Below are positions 42,549 to 51,640 of a stretch of DNA of 64,000 nt, in pieces. The first letter of the stretch is position 1, and each line of letters begins with the position of its first letter. Below the pieces are notes generated by a model. The model was not told where the DNA came from. It ran no database searches and saw only the letters and a program-made list of their open reading frames with translations. The position numbers were made by a program, and so were the translations under genes. This DNA is from Actinoplanes siamensis (lineage in GTDB: Bacteria; Actinomycetota; Actinomycetes; Mycobacteriales; Micromonosporaceae). Location of the stretch: NCBI RefSeq assembly GCF_016862395.1, contig NZ_BOMW01000036.1, positions 1 to 64,000 of the forward strand, written 5' to 3'.

Positions 42549-42661
42549 AAAGCACCGAGTAACAACGGCGCGCCGTCGATCGGGGTCAGTGCGATCCGAT
42601 CGGCGGCGCGCCGCCGTATCTGCATCGCCGTGAGCGCCGCGGCGTGACAAGGTAGGTCGCG

Positions 42662-44080
42662 ATGCCCAGCACAACCGACCGTCCCGGCGGCTCGGAGGAC
42701 CCGTTCGCGGTCGCCGAGGCGCTGCAGTCCGTCGTGCGGGACACCGAGGCCGTGCCGGTCGCCGGCGACCCCGAGCCGGAGACCCGGGACACCGTCGTCG
42801 TCGACGAGGAGATGCTCGGTCGCCGGGAGACGGTCCGGGTCCCCGGCCAGCGGCGGCCCCCGGAGCGGACGCGCGGCGCGCCGCTGCCGGTCGCGGTGGC
42901 CTTCGCCACCCTCTGGGCGGCGCTGCTGACCTATCTGCCGGTGGCCGCGGTGCTCGGGCTGGCCCGCACCCTGGAGGGCGCCGGCGGCCTGGCCGGGGCG
43001 GCGCACGCCGGGGCCGCGGCCTGGCTGCTCGGTCACGGGGTGCCGATCGGCACCTCGATCGGCTCGCTCGGGCTCGCGCCGCTGCTGCTCACCGTGCTGG
43101 TGCTGTGGCGGCTGCAGCGGGCCGGGCTGCACGTGACCCGGGCGATCGGGGCGCGACGTTCCGGATCGACCGGGTCGGCGCTGCTGGTGGCCCTGTGCGT
43201 CGCGGCGGCGTACGCCCTCGTCGGCGGCGTGACCGCCCAGCTGACCGACGGTCGCGGCACCGCGGTCTCCACCGCCCGCGCCGCGTCGGATTTCCTGCTC
43301 CTCGGCCTGATCGGGGCTCTGCTCGGGTCGCTGCGTGGCACCGACGCGGTGACCACGCTGGCCCGCCGGGTGCCGGTGGCGCTGCGGCACGGCGTCCGGA
43401 CCGGCCTGGTCGCGGCGTTCCTGATGGTCGGGGCGGGCGCGGCGGTCGGCGGGCTCTCGGTGGCGCTCGGCGGCAGCGACGCCACGAAGATCATTTCGGC
43501 GTACCACACCGGGGTGGCCGGCCAGGCCGGCATCACCCTGATCAGCATCTCGTACGCGGCGAACGCCGCGATCTGGGCCACCGCCTACCTGCTCGGGCCG
43601 GGCTTCGCGCTGGGCGCCGGCACGATCGTCCGGATCACCGAGTTCTCGGTCGGTGACCTGCCCACCCTGCCGCTGCTGGCCGGCCTGCCGAACGGGCCGG
43701 TGGGCGGGGCCGGGACGCTGCTGCTGGCGCTTCCGGTGATCGCCGGGGCGGTGGCCGGCTGGGGCCTGACCCAGCGCCTGCGGTACGGCCGCGCGCACGC
43801 CTGGGGGCCGGGCCGCGGCTCCGGCGCGGACGGGCCGCAACCGCCCTGGTCGCTGCTGATCGGCGCGGGGCTGCTGGCCGGCCCGGTGGCCGGGTTGCTG
43901 CTGGCGGCGCTCGCCTGGTGTTCCGGCGGGCCGGTCGGGGACGGGCGGCTGGCCCAGATCGGCCCGGCGGCCGGGTCGGTCTGCGTGGTGGCGACGATCG
44001 TCGCCGCGATCTCGGTGGTCGGTGGGGCGGCCGCGGCCCGGACGCTGAGCCACCAGCGTCGCCCGAAGAGCCGGAAATAA
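42662..44080 (+). CDS. perM: DUF6350 / PerM-like multi-pass membrane protein
   Basis: A 472-residue protein with about 9-11 TM helices after a charged cytoplasmic N-terminus of 75 residues. It matches the actinobacterial DUF6350 (PerM) family by features such as GHGVPIGTSIGSLGLAPLLL and DAVTTLARRVPVALRHG, and by position between sucD and purN as Rv0955 is in M. tuberculosis, where PerM helps divisome stability. Function here is inferred from family. Confidence 0.82.
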   Translation: MPSTTDRPGGSEDPFAVAEALQSVVRDTEAVPVAGDPEPETRDTVVVDEEMLGRRETVRVPGQRRPPERTRGAPLPVAVAFATLWAALLTYLPVAAVLGLARTLEGAGGLAGAAHAGAAAWLLGHGVPIGTSIGSLGLAPLLLTVLVLWRLQRAGLHVTRAIGARRSGSTGSALLVALCVAAAYALVGGVTAQLTDGRGTAVSTARAASDFLLLGLIGALLGSLRGTDAVTTLARRVPVALRHGVRTGLVAAFLMVGAGAAVGGLSVALGGSDATKIISAYHTGVAGQAGITLISISYAANAAIWATAYLLGPGFALGAGTIVRITEFSVGDLPTLPLLAGLPNGPVGGAGTLLLALPVIAGAVAGWGLTQRLRYGRAHAWGPGRGSGADGPQPPWSLLIGAGLLAGPVAGLLLAALAWCSGGPVGDGRLAQIGPAAGSVCVVATIVAAISVVGGAAAARTLSHQRRPKSRK

Positions 44081-44125
44081 CCGGCCGATTTCGGCGCGCC
44101 CGCGCGGCCCGGATAGGGTGCTCAG

Positions 44126-44743
44126 GTGACTGACCCCGCGCCCGCCCGCCTGGTCGTCCTCGTCTCCGGATCGGGCAGCAACCTGCAAGCTCTCCTCGAA
44201 GCGGCAAAGGACCCGGCGTACGGCGCCGAGGTGGTCGCGGTCGGCGCGGACCGGGACGGCATCGCCGGTCTCGAGATCGCCGCCGCGGCCGGTGTCCCGA
44301 CGTTCGTGGATGCGGTGAAGTCCTACCCGTCCCGGGACGACTGGGACGCCGCGCTCACCGAGCACGTCGCCGAGCACCGCCCCGACCTGGTCATCTCGGC
44401 CGGTTTCCTGAAGCTGGTCGGCAAGCAGTTCCTGGACGCGTTCGGCGACCGGTACATCAACACCCACAACGCGCTGCTGCCGTCGTTCCCCGGCATCCAC
44501 GGCCCGCGCGACGCGCTGGCGTACGGCGTGAAGATCGCCGGGGCCACGCTCTTCTTCGTCGACGCCGGCGTCGACACCGGGCCGATCATCGCCCAGGTCA
44601 GCGTCCCCGTGCTCGACGACGACACGGAGGAGACGCTGACCGAGCGGATCAAGGTGGCCGAGCGGGCCCAGCTGGTCGAGTTCGTCGGCCGCCTGGTCCG
44701 CGACGGCTGGACCATCGAGAACAGGAAGGTACGGATTCCGTGA
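44126..44743 (+). CDS. purN: Phosphoribosylglycinamide formyltransferase
   Basis: Third step of purine synthesis: 10-formyl-THF formylates GAR. VVLVSGSGSNLQALLEA is the phosphate-binding N-terminus; the catalytic block is INTHNALLPSFPG (Asn, His), with DAGVDTGPIIAQ supplying the Asp. 205 residues, GTG start. Stop overlaps purH start (GTGA). Confidence 0.96.
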   Translation: MTDPAPARLVVLVSGSGSNLQALLEAAKDPAYGAEVVAVGADRDGIAGLEIAAAAGVPTFVDAVKSYPSRDDWDAALTEHVAEHRPDLVISAGFLKLVGKQFLDAFGDRYINTHNALLPSFPGIHGPRDALAYGVKIAGATLFFVDAGVDTGPIIAQVSVPVLDDDTEETLTERIKVAERAQLVEFVGRLVRDGWTIENRKVRIP

Positions 44744-46302
44744 GCACCGATGAGGGGCGCCGGCCGATCAAGCGGGCGCTGCTGAGCGTGTGGGACAAGG
44801 CCGGCATCGTCGAGCTCGCCCAGGCCCTGCACGCCGCCGGGGTGGAGATCGTCTCGACCGGCTCCACCGCGGCCACCGTGGAGAAGTCCGGTGTGCCGGT
44901 GACCCGGGTGGAGGACCTGACCGGCTTCCCGGAGATCCTCAGCGACCGGGTGAAGACCCTGCACCCCAAGGTGCACGGCGGCCTCCTCGCGGACCTGCGG
45001 CTGGAGAGCCACGCGCGGGAGCTGGCCGAACACGGCATCGAGCCGTTCGACCTGCTGGTGAGCAGTCTCTACCCGTTCTCCGAGACGGTGGCCTCGGGCG
45101 CGAGCGAGGAGGAGTGCATCGCCAAGATCGACATCGGCGGGCCGGCGATGGTCCGCGCCGCGGCGAAGAACCACGCCTCGGTCGCGGTGGTCGTGTCGGC
45201 GTCCTCGTACCCGTTGATCCTGGAGGCGCTGGGGGCCGGCGGCTTCACGCTGGCCCAGCGCAAGACGCTGGCCTCGCAGGCGTTCATCAACATCGCGGAG
45301 TACGACATCGCGGTGGCGAACTGGACGGCCACGGTGCTGGCGCCCGCGGCGCAGTGGCCCGACTTCACCGGCATCGGCCTGCGGAAGCAGGACACTCTGC
45401 GGTACGGCGAGAACCCGCACCAGCAGGCCGCGCTCTACGCCGACCCGGGCGCCCCGGCCGGTCTCGCCCAGGCCGAGCAGCTCAACGGCAAGGAGATGTC
45501 CTACAACAACTACGTCGACGCCGACGCCGCCTGGCGCACGGCGAACGACTTCACCGAGCCGGCCGTGGCGATCATCAAGCACGCCAACCCGTGCGGCGTG
45601 GCGATCGGCGCGGACGTGGCCGAGGCGCACCGCAAGGCGCACGAGTGCGACCCGGTCTCCGCGTTCGGCGGCGTGATCGCGGTCAACCAGGAGGTCACGC
45701 TCGAGCTGGCCGAGCAGGTCGCGGAGATCTTCACCGAGGTGATCGTGGCGCCGTCGTACGCGCCCGCGGCGCTCGACCGGCTGCGCGAGAAGAAGAACCT
45801 GCGCGTGCTGGTCGCCCCGGCGTGGAACCCGCCGGCCGCCGAGGTCAAGCAGGTGGGCGGCGGCATGCTGGTGCAGCTCTCGGACCGGATCGACGCCGAC
45901 GGCGACGACCCGGCGAACTGGACGCTGGCGACTGGCGCGGCGGCCTCCGAGGACGTCCTGCGCGACCTGGCGTTCGCGTGGCGGGCGATCCGCAGTGTGA
46001 AGAGCAACGCGATCCTGCTGGCCCGCGACGGCGCCACCGTCGGCATCGGGATGGGCCAGGTGAACCGGGTCGACTCGGCCAAGCTCTCGGTGGCCCGGGC
46101 CGGCGCCGAGCGGGCGGCCGGCAGCGTGGCGGCCTCGGACGCGTACTTCCCGTTCCCGGACGGCCTCGAGGTGCTGATCGAGGCCGGGATCAGGGCGGTG
46201 GTCCAGCCCGGCGGCTCGATCCGGGACAACCTGGTGATCGAGGCCGCGGAGAAGGCCGGCCTCACCGTCTACCTCACCGGCACCCGGCACTTCTACCACT
46301 GA
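44740..46302 (+). CDS. purH: Bifunctional AICAR formyltransferase / IMP cyclohydrolase
   Basis: Last two steps to IMP. N-terminal MGS-like cyclohydrolase domain: RALLSVWDKAGIVELAQ, SDRVKTLHPKVHGGLL. C-terminal AICARFT domain: RYGENPHQQAALYAD, KHANPCGVAIG with catalytic Lys-His, and the end YLTGTRHFYH. 520 residues; GTG overlaps purN. IMP made here feeds GuaB encoded 35 kb away in the same window. Confidence 0.97.
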   Translation: MSTDEGRRPIKRALLSVWDKAGIVELAQALHAAGVEIVSTGSTAATVEKSGVPVTRVEDLTGFPEILSDRVKTLHPKVHGGLLADLRLESHARELAEHGIEPFDLLVSSLYPFSETVASGASEEECIAKIDIGGPAMVRAAAKNHASVAVVVSASSYPLILEALGAGGFTLAQRKTLASQAFINIAEYDIAVANWTATVLAPAAQWPDFTGIGLRKQDTLRYGENPHQQAALYADPGAPAGLAQAEQLNGKEMSYNNYVDADAAWRTANDFTEPAVAIIKHANPCGVAIGADVAEAHRKAHECDPVSAFGGVIAVNQEVTLELAEQVAEIFTEVIVAPSYAPAALDRLREKKNLRVLVAPAWNPPAAEVKQVGGGMLVQLSDRIDADGDDPANWTLATGAAASEDVLRDLAFAWRAIRSVKSNAILLARDGATVGIGMGQVNRVDSAKLSVARAGAERAAGSVAASDAYFPFPDGLEVLIEAGIRAVVQPGGSIRDNLVIEAAEKAGLTVYLTGTRHFYH

Positions 46303-46344
46303 GCTGACCGGCTCCGCCGCACTCCGCGGCCGACCGCCTGAGAA

Positions 46345-46415
46345 CCGGTGAGGAGGCGGGCGATTCCGCGCCACCCGCGAGCCCCGCGGGCGTCGGGAAA
46401 TCGCCTCCTCACCGG
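46345..46415. terminator. Long inverted repeat between purH and pentapeptide gene
   Basis: CCGGTGAGGAGGCG (46345-46358) pairs perfectly with CGCCTCCTCACCGG (46402-46415), a 14-bp stem. The 43-nt loop contains a nested CCCGCG..CGCGGG hairpin. Only 20 nt separate it from the next start codon, so it may end purNH transcription or act in the 5' UTR. Confidence 0.55.
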
Positions 46416-46435
46416 CCGCACTTTGCGAGGTAGCC

Positions 46436-47026
46436 ATGAACCAGGTGACGGAGCGGCGATTCTCCGGTACGGACCGGGCGCTCGCCGTGGAGGAGCGGGT
46501 CCATTACCAGGACTGCGTGTTCCACGACGTGGACTGGAGCGAGTCCACCCTCACCGCGTGCACGTTCGAGCGCTGCGAGTTCGGCAATGTCAGGTTCAAC
46601 GCGGCGACGTTCGAGCGCACCGCGTTCCTGCAGTCCACGCTGCGGCGGTGCGCGTTCTTCGGCGCCACGTTCGACGAGTGCAAGCTGACCGGCACGACGT
46701 TCGTGGACTGCGCGTTGCGGCCGCTCACCGTGACCGGCGGCGACTGGGGTTTCGTGTCGCTGCGCGGGCACAACCTGGCCGGCATCCGGTTCGGCGCGCT
46801 GCGGCTGCGCGAGGCGGACCTGACCGGGGCGGATCTGTCGAAGGCCGACCTGCGCGGGGCGGATCTGTCCAGCGCGCGGCTCAAGGGCGCGGTGCTCAAG
46901 GGAGCCGATCTTCGCGGAGCGGACCTGGACGGCACGCCGCTGCGCGATGTCGACGTCACCGGTGCGAAGCTGGACATCGCGCAGGCGGCGCATTTCGCCC
47001 GCGCCTACGGAGCGATCGTCGGCTGA
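46436..47026 (+). CDS. Pentapeptide-repeat protein
   Basis: 196 residues folding as a right-handed quadrilateral beta-helix, with repeats of the A(D/N)LxX type: LREADLTGADLSKADLRGAD, then LSSARLKGAVLKGADLRGAD. The first 90 residues have variant coils with Phe/Cys centres (CTFERCEFGNVRF, CAFFGATFDECKL). Related proteins can mimic DNA and protect gyrase, but many have no known role. ATG without a strong RBS, right after the inverted repeat. Confidence 0.88.
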   Translation: MNQVTERRFSGTDRALAVEERVHYQDCVFHDVDWSESTLTACTFERCEFGNVRFNAATFERTAFLQSTLRRCAFFGATFDECKLTGTTFVDCALRPLTVTGGDWGFVSLRGHNLAGIRFGALRLREADLTGADLSKADLRGADLSSARLKGAVLKGADLRGADLDGTPLRDVDVTGAKLDIAQAAHFARAYGAIVG

Positions 47027-47343
47027 CCGCGGCGATCCCGGGCGACTGCGGCACAGGGGTCCCGCGGGATCTCGCCGGCCCGGTGGTTGTCGATCGTGGG
47101 GGCGTCCGACGTCACGACCCACCGGGAAGGTGGCGTGGCGTGTGGTTCCCAACGGCGGTGGTCGATCCGTCGTACCCTGATCGAAGTTTCCGAATTGCGA
47201 GAAATACCCAACCGAGACCATCGCCCGGGGTGCGCTGGGATGGTAGAGGCGGAGCACCGGTTCGGGGCCGCGCGGCGGGGTTCCGCGGGCGGGCAGTACG
47301 CTCGTACTGCTAAGCATGTGTTTCGGGAGAGGAGCGCCGGCCG
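47027..47343 (+). other. Intergenic region upstream of icd
   Basis: 317 bp without a gene. It holds a perfect 18-bp palindrome (47293-47310) about 35 nt before icd, GAGGAG as RBS, and a mildly A/T-rich patch near 47185-47215 (GATCGAAGTTTCCGAATTGC) that may be promoter. Confidence 0.5.
47293..47310. promoter_or_regulatory. 18-bp palindrome upstream of icd
   Basis: GCAGTACG-CT-CGTACTGC, perfect 8-bp arms. It may be a regulator site or overlap the promoter (TACGCT could serve as -10). Confidence 0.4.
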
Positions 47344-48558
47344 ATGGCGAAAATCAAGGTCAAGAACCCGGTCGTGGAGATCGACGGCGACGAGATGACC
47401 CGGATCATCTGGAAGCAGATCCGTGAGCAGCTGATCCTGCCCTACCTCGACGTCAACCTGGAGTACTACGACCTGGGCATCCAGCACCGGGACGAGACCG
47501 ACGACCAGGTGACGATCGACTCCGCCAACGCGATCAAGCGGCACGGCGTGGGCGTCAAGTGCGCGACCATCACGCCGGACGAGGCGCGGGTCGAGGAGTT
47601 CGGCCTGAAGAAGATGTGGCGGTCGCCGAACGGCACGATCCGCAACATCCTCGGCGGCGTCGTCTTCCGTGAGCCGATCATCATGAGCAACGTTCCGCGG
47701 CTGGTGCCGGGCTGGACCAAGCCGATCATCATCGGCCGGCACGCCCACGGCGACCAGTACAAGGCGTCCGACTTCGTGGCGCCCAGCAAGGGCAAGATGA
47801 CCGTCACCTTCACCCCGGAGGACGGCTCCGCCCCGATCGAGATGCACGTGGCCGACTTCCCGGCCGGCGGCGTCGGCATGGCGATGTACAACTTCGACGA
47901 GTCGATCCGTGACTTCGCGCGCGCCTCGTTCCGCTACGGCCTGGCCCGCAACTACCCGGTCTACCTCTCCACCAAGAACACCATCCTGAAGGCGTACGAC
48001 GGCCGCTTCAAGGACCTGTTCGCGGAGATCTTCGAGACCGAGTTCGCGGACCAGTTCAAGGCCGCCGGCATCACCTACGAGCACCGGCTGATCGACGACA
48101 TGGTCGCGGCCGCGCTCAAGTGGGAGGGTGGCTACGTCTGGGCCTGCAAGAACTACGACGGTGACGTGCAGTCCGACACCGTGGCCCAGGGCTTCGGCTC
48201 GCTCGGCCTGATGACCTCGGTGCTGATGACGCCGGACGGCCAGACCGTCGAGGCCGAGGCCGCGCACGGCACGGTCACCCGGCACTACCGGCAGTGGCAG
48301 AAGGGCGAGAAGACCTCGACCAACCCGATCGCGTCGATCTTCGCGTGGACCGGCGGCCTCAAGCACCGCGGCAAGCTGGATGGGACGCCGGAGGTCACCC
48401 AGTTCGCCGAGACGCTGGAGAAGGTCTGCATCGAGACCGTCGAGGGCGGCCGGATGACGAAGGACCTGGCGCTGCTGATCGGCAAGGACGCGCCGTGGCT
48501 GACCACTGACGAGTTCATGAACGCGCTCGACGAGAACCTGGCTCGCAAGCTCGGCTGA
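47344..48558 (+). CDS. icd: Isocitrate dehydrogenase (NADP+), eukaryote-like subfamily
   Basis: TCA-cycle enzyme making 2-oxoglutarate and NADPH. MAKIKVKNPVVEIDGDEMTR and RSPNGTIRNILGG, YLSTKNTILKAYDG, DDMVAAALKWEGGYVWACKN and HGTVTRHY mark the homodimeric subfamily II (IDH1/2-like), not the E. coli-type Icd or the 740-residue monomeric IDH common in other actinomycetes. 404 residues. GAGGAG lies 11 nt before ATG. A textbook terminator follows. Confidence 0.95.
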   Translation: MAKIKVKNPVVEIDGDEMTRIIWKQIREQLILPYLDVNLEYYDLGIQHRDETDDQVTIDSANAIKRHGVGVKCATITPDEARVEEFGLKKMWRSPNGTIRNILGGVVFREPIIMSNVPRLVPGWTKPIIIGRHAHGDQYKASDFVAPSKGKMTVTFTPEDGSAPIEMHVADFPAGGVGMAMYNFDESIRDFARASFRYGLARNYPVYLSTKNTILKAYDGRFKDLFAEIFETEFADQFKAAGITYEHRLIDDMVAAALKWEGGYVWACKNYDGDVQSDTVAQGFGSLGLMTSVLMTPDGQTVEAEAAHGTVTRHYRQWQKGEKTSTNPIASIFAWTGGLKHRGKLDGTPEVTQFAETLEKVCIETVEGGRMTKDLALLIGKDAPWLTTDEFMNALDENLARKLG

Positions 48559-48566
48559 TCTTGTGG

Positions 48567-48603
48567 AAAGCCCGCCGGACCGGTCCGGCGGGCTTTTCTT
48601 TTT
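48567..48603 (+). terminator. Rho-independent terminator of icd
   Basis: Fully palindromic AAAGCCCGCCGGACC / GGTCCGGCGGGCTTT followed by TCTTTTT, the only classic T-tailed terminator noticed in the window. Confidence 0.92.
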
Positions 48604-48767
48604 GACGGTACGGGCGTTTTGTGTCGTAACCGCCGGGTATGCCGCTTCGTTTGTCCCAGTGGTGCGGGTGGTGGGCTTGGGTGCGCCGCTCGCCGTCCCC
48701 TTCAGCGGGGGCCTTGTCCCGGGCCCCCGCTGTCCCCTTTCCCGCTGCCCGCACCGTGCCGGACGGT

Positions 48768-49862
48768 TCAGAGGGCGTCGCGGAGCAGCTGAGCCGCCTT
48801 CTCCGGGACCACGTCGCTGACGAAGGCGCCCATCGCGGACTCCGAGCCGGCCAGGTACTTCAGCTTGTCGGCGGCGCGCCGGATGCTGAACAGCTGCAGG
48901 TGCAGGTAACCCAGGTCGCGGCCGTCGCCGACGACCGCCTGGTGCCAGGCCGAGATGTACGGCATCGGCTTGCCGAACAGGCCGTCGAAGCGGCGCAGCA
49001 CGTCCAGGTAGAGCGGGCCGAACGCGTCCCGCTCGTCGTCGGTGAGCCCGGGCAGGTCGGCGACCCGCCGGTGCGGGGCCACGTGCACCTCGAACGGCCA
49101 GCGGGCGGCGGCCGGCACGTACGCCGTCCAGTGCTCGTTGGAGCCGATCACCCGCACCTTCGCCTCCTGCTCGGCGGCGAGCACGTCCGCGTACAGGTTG
49201 CGCCCGCCGGTCCGCTCGGCGTGCTTGCGGGCGGCCCGCAGCATCGCCGCGGTGCGCGGCGGCACCATCGGGTACGCGTAGATCTGGCCGTGCGGGTGGT
49301 GCAGCGTCACGCCGATCTCGACGCCCCGGTTCTCGAACGGGAAGACCTGGGCGACACCCGGCAGCCGTGACATCTCGGCGGTGCGGTCGGCGAGCGCGTC
49401 GATCACCGTGCGCACCCGGGACGGCGGCAGCGCGCCGAACGCGCTGTTGTGGTCGCTGGTGAAGCACACCACCTCGCACCGGCCCAGGCCGGGGCGGACC
49501 GGCACCATGTCGGTCAGCTCGGTGATCTCGCCGCCCGGCACCTCGCGGTAGCTGAACGACGGGAACTGGTTCTCGAAGACGACGACGTCGTAGTCCGGCG
49601 CGGGGATCTCGCTGGCGAACCGCGGCGTGGTGGGGCAGAGCGGGCAGGCGTCCGACGGCGGCAGGAACGTGCGGGTCTGCCGGTGCGCGGCGACCGCGAT
49701 CCACTCGTCGACCAGCGGGTCGTAGCGCAGCTGGGAGGCGGGCGGGGGCGGCGGCAGCTCGCGGGTGTCCGGGTACGCCGAGCGGCCGGACTCCGGCTTC
49801 TCGTCGAAGTAGACGAGCTCGCGCCCGTCGGAGAGCTCGACGGTCGAGCGGATGGGTGTCAC
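48768..49862 (-). CDS. galT: Galactose-1-phosphate uridylyltransferase
   Basis: Leloir-pathway enzyme exchanging UMP between UDP-glucose and Gal-1-P. The active-site motif HHPHGQIYAYP is intact; CPLCPTTPRF is the zinc-site region; FENQFPSFSY and the second-half EVHVAPHRRV also fit. 364 residues. GTG start overlaps the stop of the DeoR-type gene, so both are one transcript. UDP-sugars made here could feed the polysaccharide cluster beginning just upstream. Confidence 0.93.
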   Translation of the reverse strand: MTPIRSTVELSDGRELVYFDEKPESGRSAYPDTRELPPPPPASQLRYDPLVDEWIAVAAHRQTRTFLPPSDACPLCPTTPRFASEIPAPDYDVVVFENQFPSFSYREVPGGEITELTDMVPVRPGLGRCEVVCFTSDHNSAFGALPPSRVRTVIDALADRTAEMSRLPGVAQVFPFENRGVEIGVTLHHPHGQIYAYPMVPPRTAAMLRAARKHAERTGGRNLYADVLAAEQEAKVRVIGSNEHWTAYVPAAARWPFEVHVAPHRRVADLPGLTDDERDAFGPLYLDVLRRFDGLFGKPMPYISAWHQAVVGDGRDLGYLHLQLFSIRRAADKLKYLAGSESAMGAFVSDVVPEKAAQLLRDAL

Positions 49863-50635
49863 TGGGGGTTCACCACCACGAGTTCAGGGACGGTTTCGGA
49901 GAGCAGGGAACGCGCGGTGGTGTCCAGGCCGTCGTCAGTGATCATGACGTTGGCCCGCTCCAGCGGCACGATCGAGGAGATGCCGACGGTGCCCCACTTG
50001 GTGCTGTCGGCGAGCACCACCAGGCGCTCGGCGGCCTCGACCAGGGCGCGGTTGACGTCCGCCTCCATCAGGTTGGGCGTGGTGTAGCCGGCGCGCTCGC
50101 TCATCCCGTGCACGCCGAGGAAGAGCATGTCCAGGTGCAGTGTGCCGATCGCGGCCACGGCCACCGGGCCGACCAGCGCGTCGGACGGGGTGCGGGTGCC
50201 GCCGGTGAGCACCACGGTCTGGTCCGGCCGGCCGGCGCGGTAGAACACGTCGGCCACCGGGATCGAGTTGGTCACCACGGTCAGCGACGGCACGTCGACC
50301 AGCCGCTGGGCCAGCACCGCCGTGGTGGTGCCGGCGGAGAGCGCGATGGCGTCGCCGGGGGAGACCAGGGCGGCGGCACGGGCCGCGATCGCGGCCTTCT
50401 CGTCGCGCTGGCGCACCGACTTGGCGGCGAATCCGGGCTCGTGCGCGGAACCGGGACTGACCGTTGTCGCTCCGCCGTGTACCTTCGCCAGCAGTCCACG
50501 GTCGGCGAGCGCCTCGAGGTCGCGGCGGATCGTCATGTCGGAGACGCCGTACTCGGCGGCCAGCTCGCTGACCCGGACCCCGCCGGTGGCGCGGACCCGG
50601 TCCAGGATCGCGGCCTGTCGCTGTTGCGCGAGCAT
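49859..50635 (-). CDS. DeoR/GlpR-family transcriptional regulator
   Basis: Sugar-phosphate-responsive repressor, probably of its own operon with galT. N-terminal HTH: RQAAILDRVRATGGVRVSEL, SDMTIRRDLEALADRGLL, then the DeoRC effector domain (IAARAAALVSPGDAIALSAG, TTTAVLAQRL). ATG 50635 (MLAQQRQ) has GGTGGA upstream; the upstream TTG is not needed. An inverted repeat in the promoter region is a possible operator. Confidence 0.9.
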   Translation of the reverse strand: MLAQQRQAAILDRVRATGGVRVSELAAEYGVSDMTIRRDLEALADRGLLAKVHGGATTVSPGSAHEPGFAAKSVRQRDEKAAIAARAAALVSPGDAIALSAGTTTAVLAQRLVDVPSLTVVTNSIPVADVFYRAGRPDQTVVLTGGTRTPSDALVGPVAVAAIGTLHLDMLFLGVHGMSERAGYTTPNLMEADVNRALVEAAERLVVLADSTKWGTVGISSIVPLERANVMITDDGLDTTARSLLSETVPELVVVNPQ

Positions 50636-50673
50636 CAGCAATCCACCAACTTCGGCCGGATTTTCCGCACTAA

Positions 50674-50716
50674 TTCGAACACACTTGAACAGTACCGTTG
50701 ATCGGGTGTGCGCGAA
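50674..50716 (-). promoter_or_regulatory. Candidate operator of the deoR-galT operon
   Basis: TTCGAACACAC (50674-50684) and GTGTGCGCGAA (50706-50716) form an inverted repeat matching at 9 of 11 positions with a 21-nt spacer, upstream of the DeoR-type gene. No other regulator gene is adjacent, so autoregulation is the simplest idea. Confidence 0.4.
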
Positions 50717-50725
50717 AGAGTGACC

Positions 50726-51640
50726 TCAGATACCCCGACCCCGTTTGTGCAGCGCTGAAAGGACATTCTCCACCTTGACCGCGCCGGTCATCGCGGCGAG
50801 CGCGATAGCGGTGCGTGGTTCCTTCCAGTTGGCCCGGACCGCCTCCTTGCTGAACTGCCACGCCTGACTGCGGTTCCCGGTCGCGGCCGACCAGCAGGCG
50901 AGCTGCCCGTACACCCGGGCGGCGCCGGGCCGGCAACCGCTGATCTCCGGGTGGCGCTGCATCATCCAGCGCAACGAGGAGATCTTGGTGGCATACTCGT
51001 AGGCGTAGTGTGAGCTGCGCCCCCAGAGGACCTGCACCAGCGGCTCGTCCAGATGCACGATCGGCGCCCGGCGGGCCGCCCTGAGCAGTAGGTCCCAATC
51101 CTCGTTCTGGCTGCCCGGCGCGTCCTCGGCGACCAGCCCGACGGCGTCCTCGGCGAGCGCCTCCCGGCGGATCAGGAACGACGACGAGTGCAGCATCGCC
51201 ATCCGGGAACGGGCCAGATCCTGCACGGTCACCCGGCTCTGCCCGGCCAGCCGGGGCGTGGTCCGCCCCTCGAACTCCACCTCGATCGCGCAGGTGGCGA
51301 ACTCGGCGTCCGGCTCGGCCAGCAGGGCGGCCACCTGGCGGCGCAGCTTGTCCGGCAGCCACCGGTCGTCGTCGTCGCAGAACGCCACCAGTTCGGTGTC
51401 CAGGGCCAGGACGCCGGTGTTGCGGGCGCCGGCCAGCCCGGCGGGCCGCCAGTTGGTCAACACCAGCACCGGTACCTTGTCGGTCCGGGCCAGCGTGAAA
51501 TCCGGTTCGGTCTGGTCGTAGACCACCACCACCTTGAGCTCGCCCGGATAGCGCTGCGCCCGTACCGCGGCGATCGACCGGCGGACCAGCTCGGGACGGT
51601 TCCGGGTGGGGATGACCACGCCGACCGACGGCCAGTTCAT
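50726..51640 (-). CDS. Family 2 glycosyltransferase
   Basis: GT-A-fold transferase, 304 residues, cytoplasmic. SVGVVIPTRNRPELVRRSI opens the nucleotide-sugar domain; FCDDDDRWLPDKL carries the DxD metal site; GSQNEDWDLLLRA is the usual ED-W acceptor/base motif. It probably adds a sugar to the lipid-linked repeat unit of the nearby polysaccharide. ATG overlaps the sulfotransferase stop (ATGA). Confidence 0.88.
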   Translation of the reverse strand: MNWPSVGVVIPTRNRPELVRRSIAAVRAQRYPGELKVVVVYDQTEPDFTLARTDKVPVLVLTNWRPAGLAGARNTGVLALDTELVAFCDDDDRWLPDKLRRQVAALLAEPDAEFATCAIEVEFEGRTTPRLAGQSRVTVQDLARSRMAMLHSSSFLIRREALAEDAVGLVAEDAPGSQNEDWDLLLRAARRAPIVHLDEPLVQVLWGRSSHYAYEYATKISSLRWMMQRHPEISGCRPGAARVYGQLACWSAATGNRSQAWQFSKEAVRANWKEPRTAIALAAMTGAVKVENVLSALHKRGRGI

